Source: Gammaproteobacteria bacterium (GTDB lineage Bacteria > Pseudomonadota > Gammaproteobacteria > Granulosicoccales > Granulosicoccaceae). Taken from it: 6,931 bases of DNA. This document shows positions 6,501 through 6,931 of the stretch, piece after piece. Each line of letters opens with the position of its first letter. The stretch's first letter is position 1. The notes beneath the pieces were generated by a model. It was not told where the DNA came from, did not search any database, and saw only the letters and a list, made by a program, of their open reading frames with translations. Where the stretch lies: assembly GCA_003511825.1 (NCBI GenBank), contig DOIU01000192.1:1-6931 (forward strand). Direction: 5' to 3'. Both the position numbers and the translations under genes were made by a program.

Positions 6501-6931
6501 TCAGCCCTGGCGCTTACGCATCAAGCCCTCTTGAATGGTCGTGGCGATCAAACGCCCTTGCTGATCAATAAAACTGCCACGCGACAAACCGCGCGCACCC
6601 GACGTCGAAATCGGGACACACTGGTAATACAGCCAATCATCAGCTTTGACCGGTTGGTGATACCAAATGGAATGATCGATGGTCGCCAAGGAAAAGTCCC
6701 GCATAAACTCAGACTTCGTCGGAAAACGATAGCCATGCGGCAACAGCGCTGAAAACAGCAAGCCGTAATCCGACACATAAGCCAGCACTTCCCGATGCAA
6801 ATCGTCATCTTCGGGCAAGGGCTTATTGGACTTCACCCAAAAAGACAGGATGTTCTGATCTTGTTGGGCACCCGAGGCCTGGTATGTCAGATCAAATGCA
6901 TGGGTGGGGCGAATTTTATCGTCACGTGGCT
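6501..6931 (-). CDS. tesB: Acyl-CoA thioesterase II (TesB), C-terminal part
   Basis: The minus-strand frame is open from the window edge to TGA at 6501-6503. This gives the last 142 whole codons; the start lies beyond 6931, and the GTG at 6836 is internal. The enzyme hydrolyses acyl-CoA to free acid and CoA in the cytoplasm, using a double hotdog fold. The fragment covers the C-terminal hotdog. Recognisable TesB segments are LHREVLAYVSDYGLL, then TIDHSIWYHQPVKADDWLYY, then TSGARGLSRG and finally TTIQEGLMR. These contain the Asp (IDHSIW), Thr/Ser (STSGARG) and Gln (IQEG) that match the Asp204-Thr228-Gln278 catalytic set of E. coli TesB, so the visible half looks functional. It converges on icmF and is not co-transcribed with it. 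A role in clearing butyryl- or isobutyryl-CoA is possible but unproven, since TesB enzymes usually accept a broad range of chain lengths. Confidence 0.9.
   Translation of the reverse strand, partial: PRDDKIRPTHAFDLTYQASGAQQDQNILSFWVKSNKPLPEDDDLHREVLAYVSDYGLLFSALLPHGYRFPTKSEFMRDFSLATIDHSIWYHQPVKADDWLYYQCVPISTSGARGLSRGSFIDQQGRLIATTIQEGLMRKRQG

Overview
The window reads as ordinary chromosomal DNA of moderate GC from a Gram-negative proteobacterium, most likely a gammaproteobacterium. The grounds are an outer-membrane MipA/OmpV-type barrel, a lipobox lipoprotein, a TesB thioesterase and a fused B12-dependent IcmF mutase. That placement is an inference from gene families, not from any marker gene. 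I saw no tRNA, rRNA, CRISPR array, insertion sequence or integrase.

Layout, left to right: (1) 1-540, plus strand, the 3' part of a MipA/OmpV-family outer-membrane protein gene. (2) 541-650, a convergent intergenic region with a strong GC hairpin whose T-rich tail faces the minus strand. (3) 651-1649, minus strand, a secreted lipoprotein gene carrying two in-frame nonsense codons. Its translation is two tandem copies of a domain of about 110 residues that align without a gap through both stops. (4) 1650-1874, an AT-rich intergenic region with short dyads and a possible minus-strand -10 box. (5) 1875-2855, minus strand, a kinase-fold phosphotransferase of the aminoglycoside phosphotransferase / CHK-like superfamily. 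(6) 2856-3175, a divergent promoter region. (7) 3176-6448, plus strand, a complete 1090-residue IcmF (fused isobutyryl-CoA mutase), the dominant gene. (8) 6449-6500, a short convergent spacer with a GC hairpin. (9) 6501-6931, minus strand, the 3' part of an acyl-CoA thioesterase II (TesB) gene cut by the window edge.

Functionally, IcmF and TesB both act on acyl-CoA thioesters: IcmF interconverts n-butyryl-CoA and isobutyryl-CoA, and TesB hydrolyses acyl-CoAs. They are convergent, so they are not an operon, and any link is only suggestive. The phosphotransferase shares a divergent promoter region with icmF but its substrate cannot be told from sequence. The outer-membrane protein and the lipoprotein look unrelated to the acyl-CoA genes.

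I found no convincing evidence of a new multi-gene system. The most unusual item is the lipoprotein locus, with its undescribed-looking duplicated two-cysteine domain and two nonsense codons in an otherwise intact frame. The next is the residue signature that marks the mutase as isobutyryl-type rather than methylmalonyl-type.
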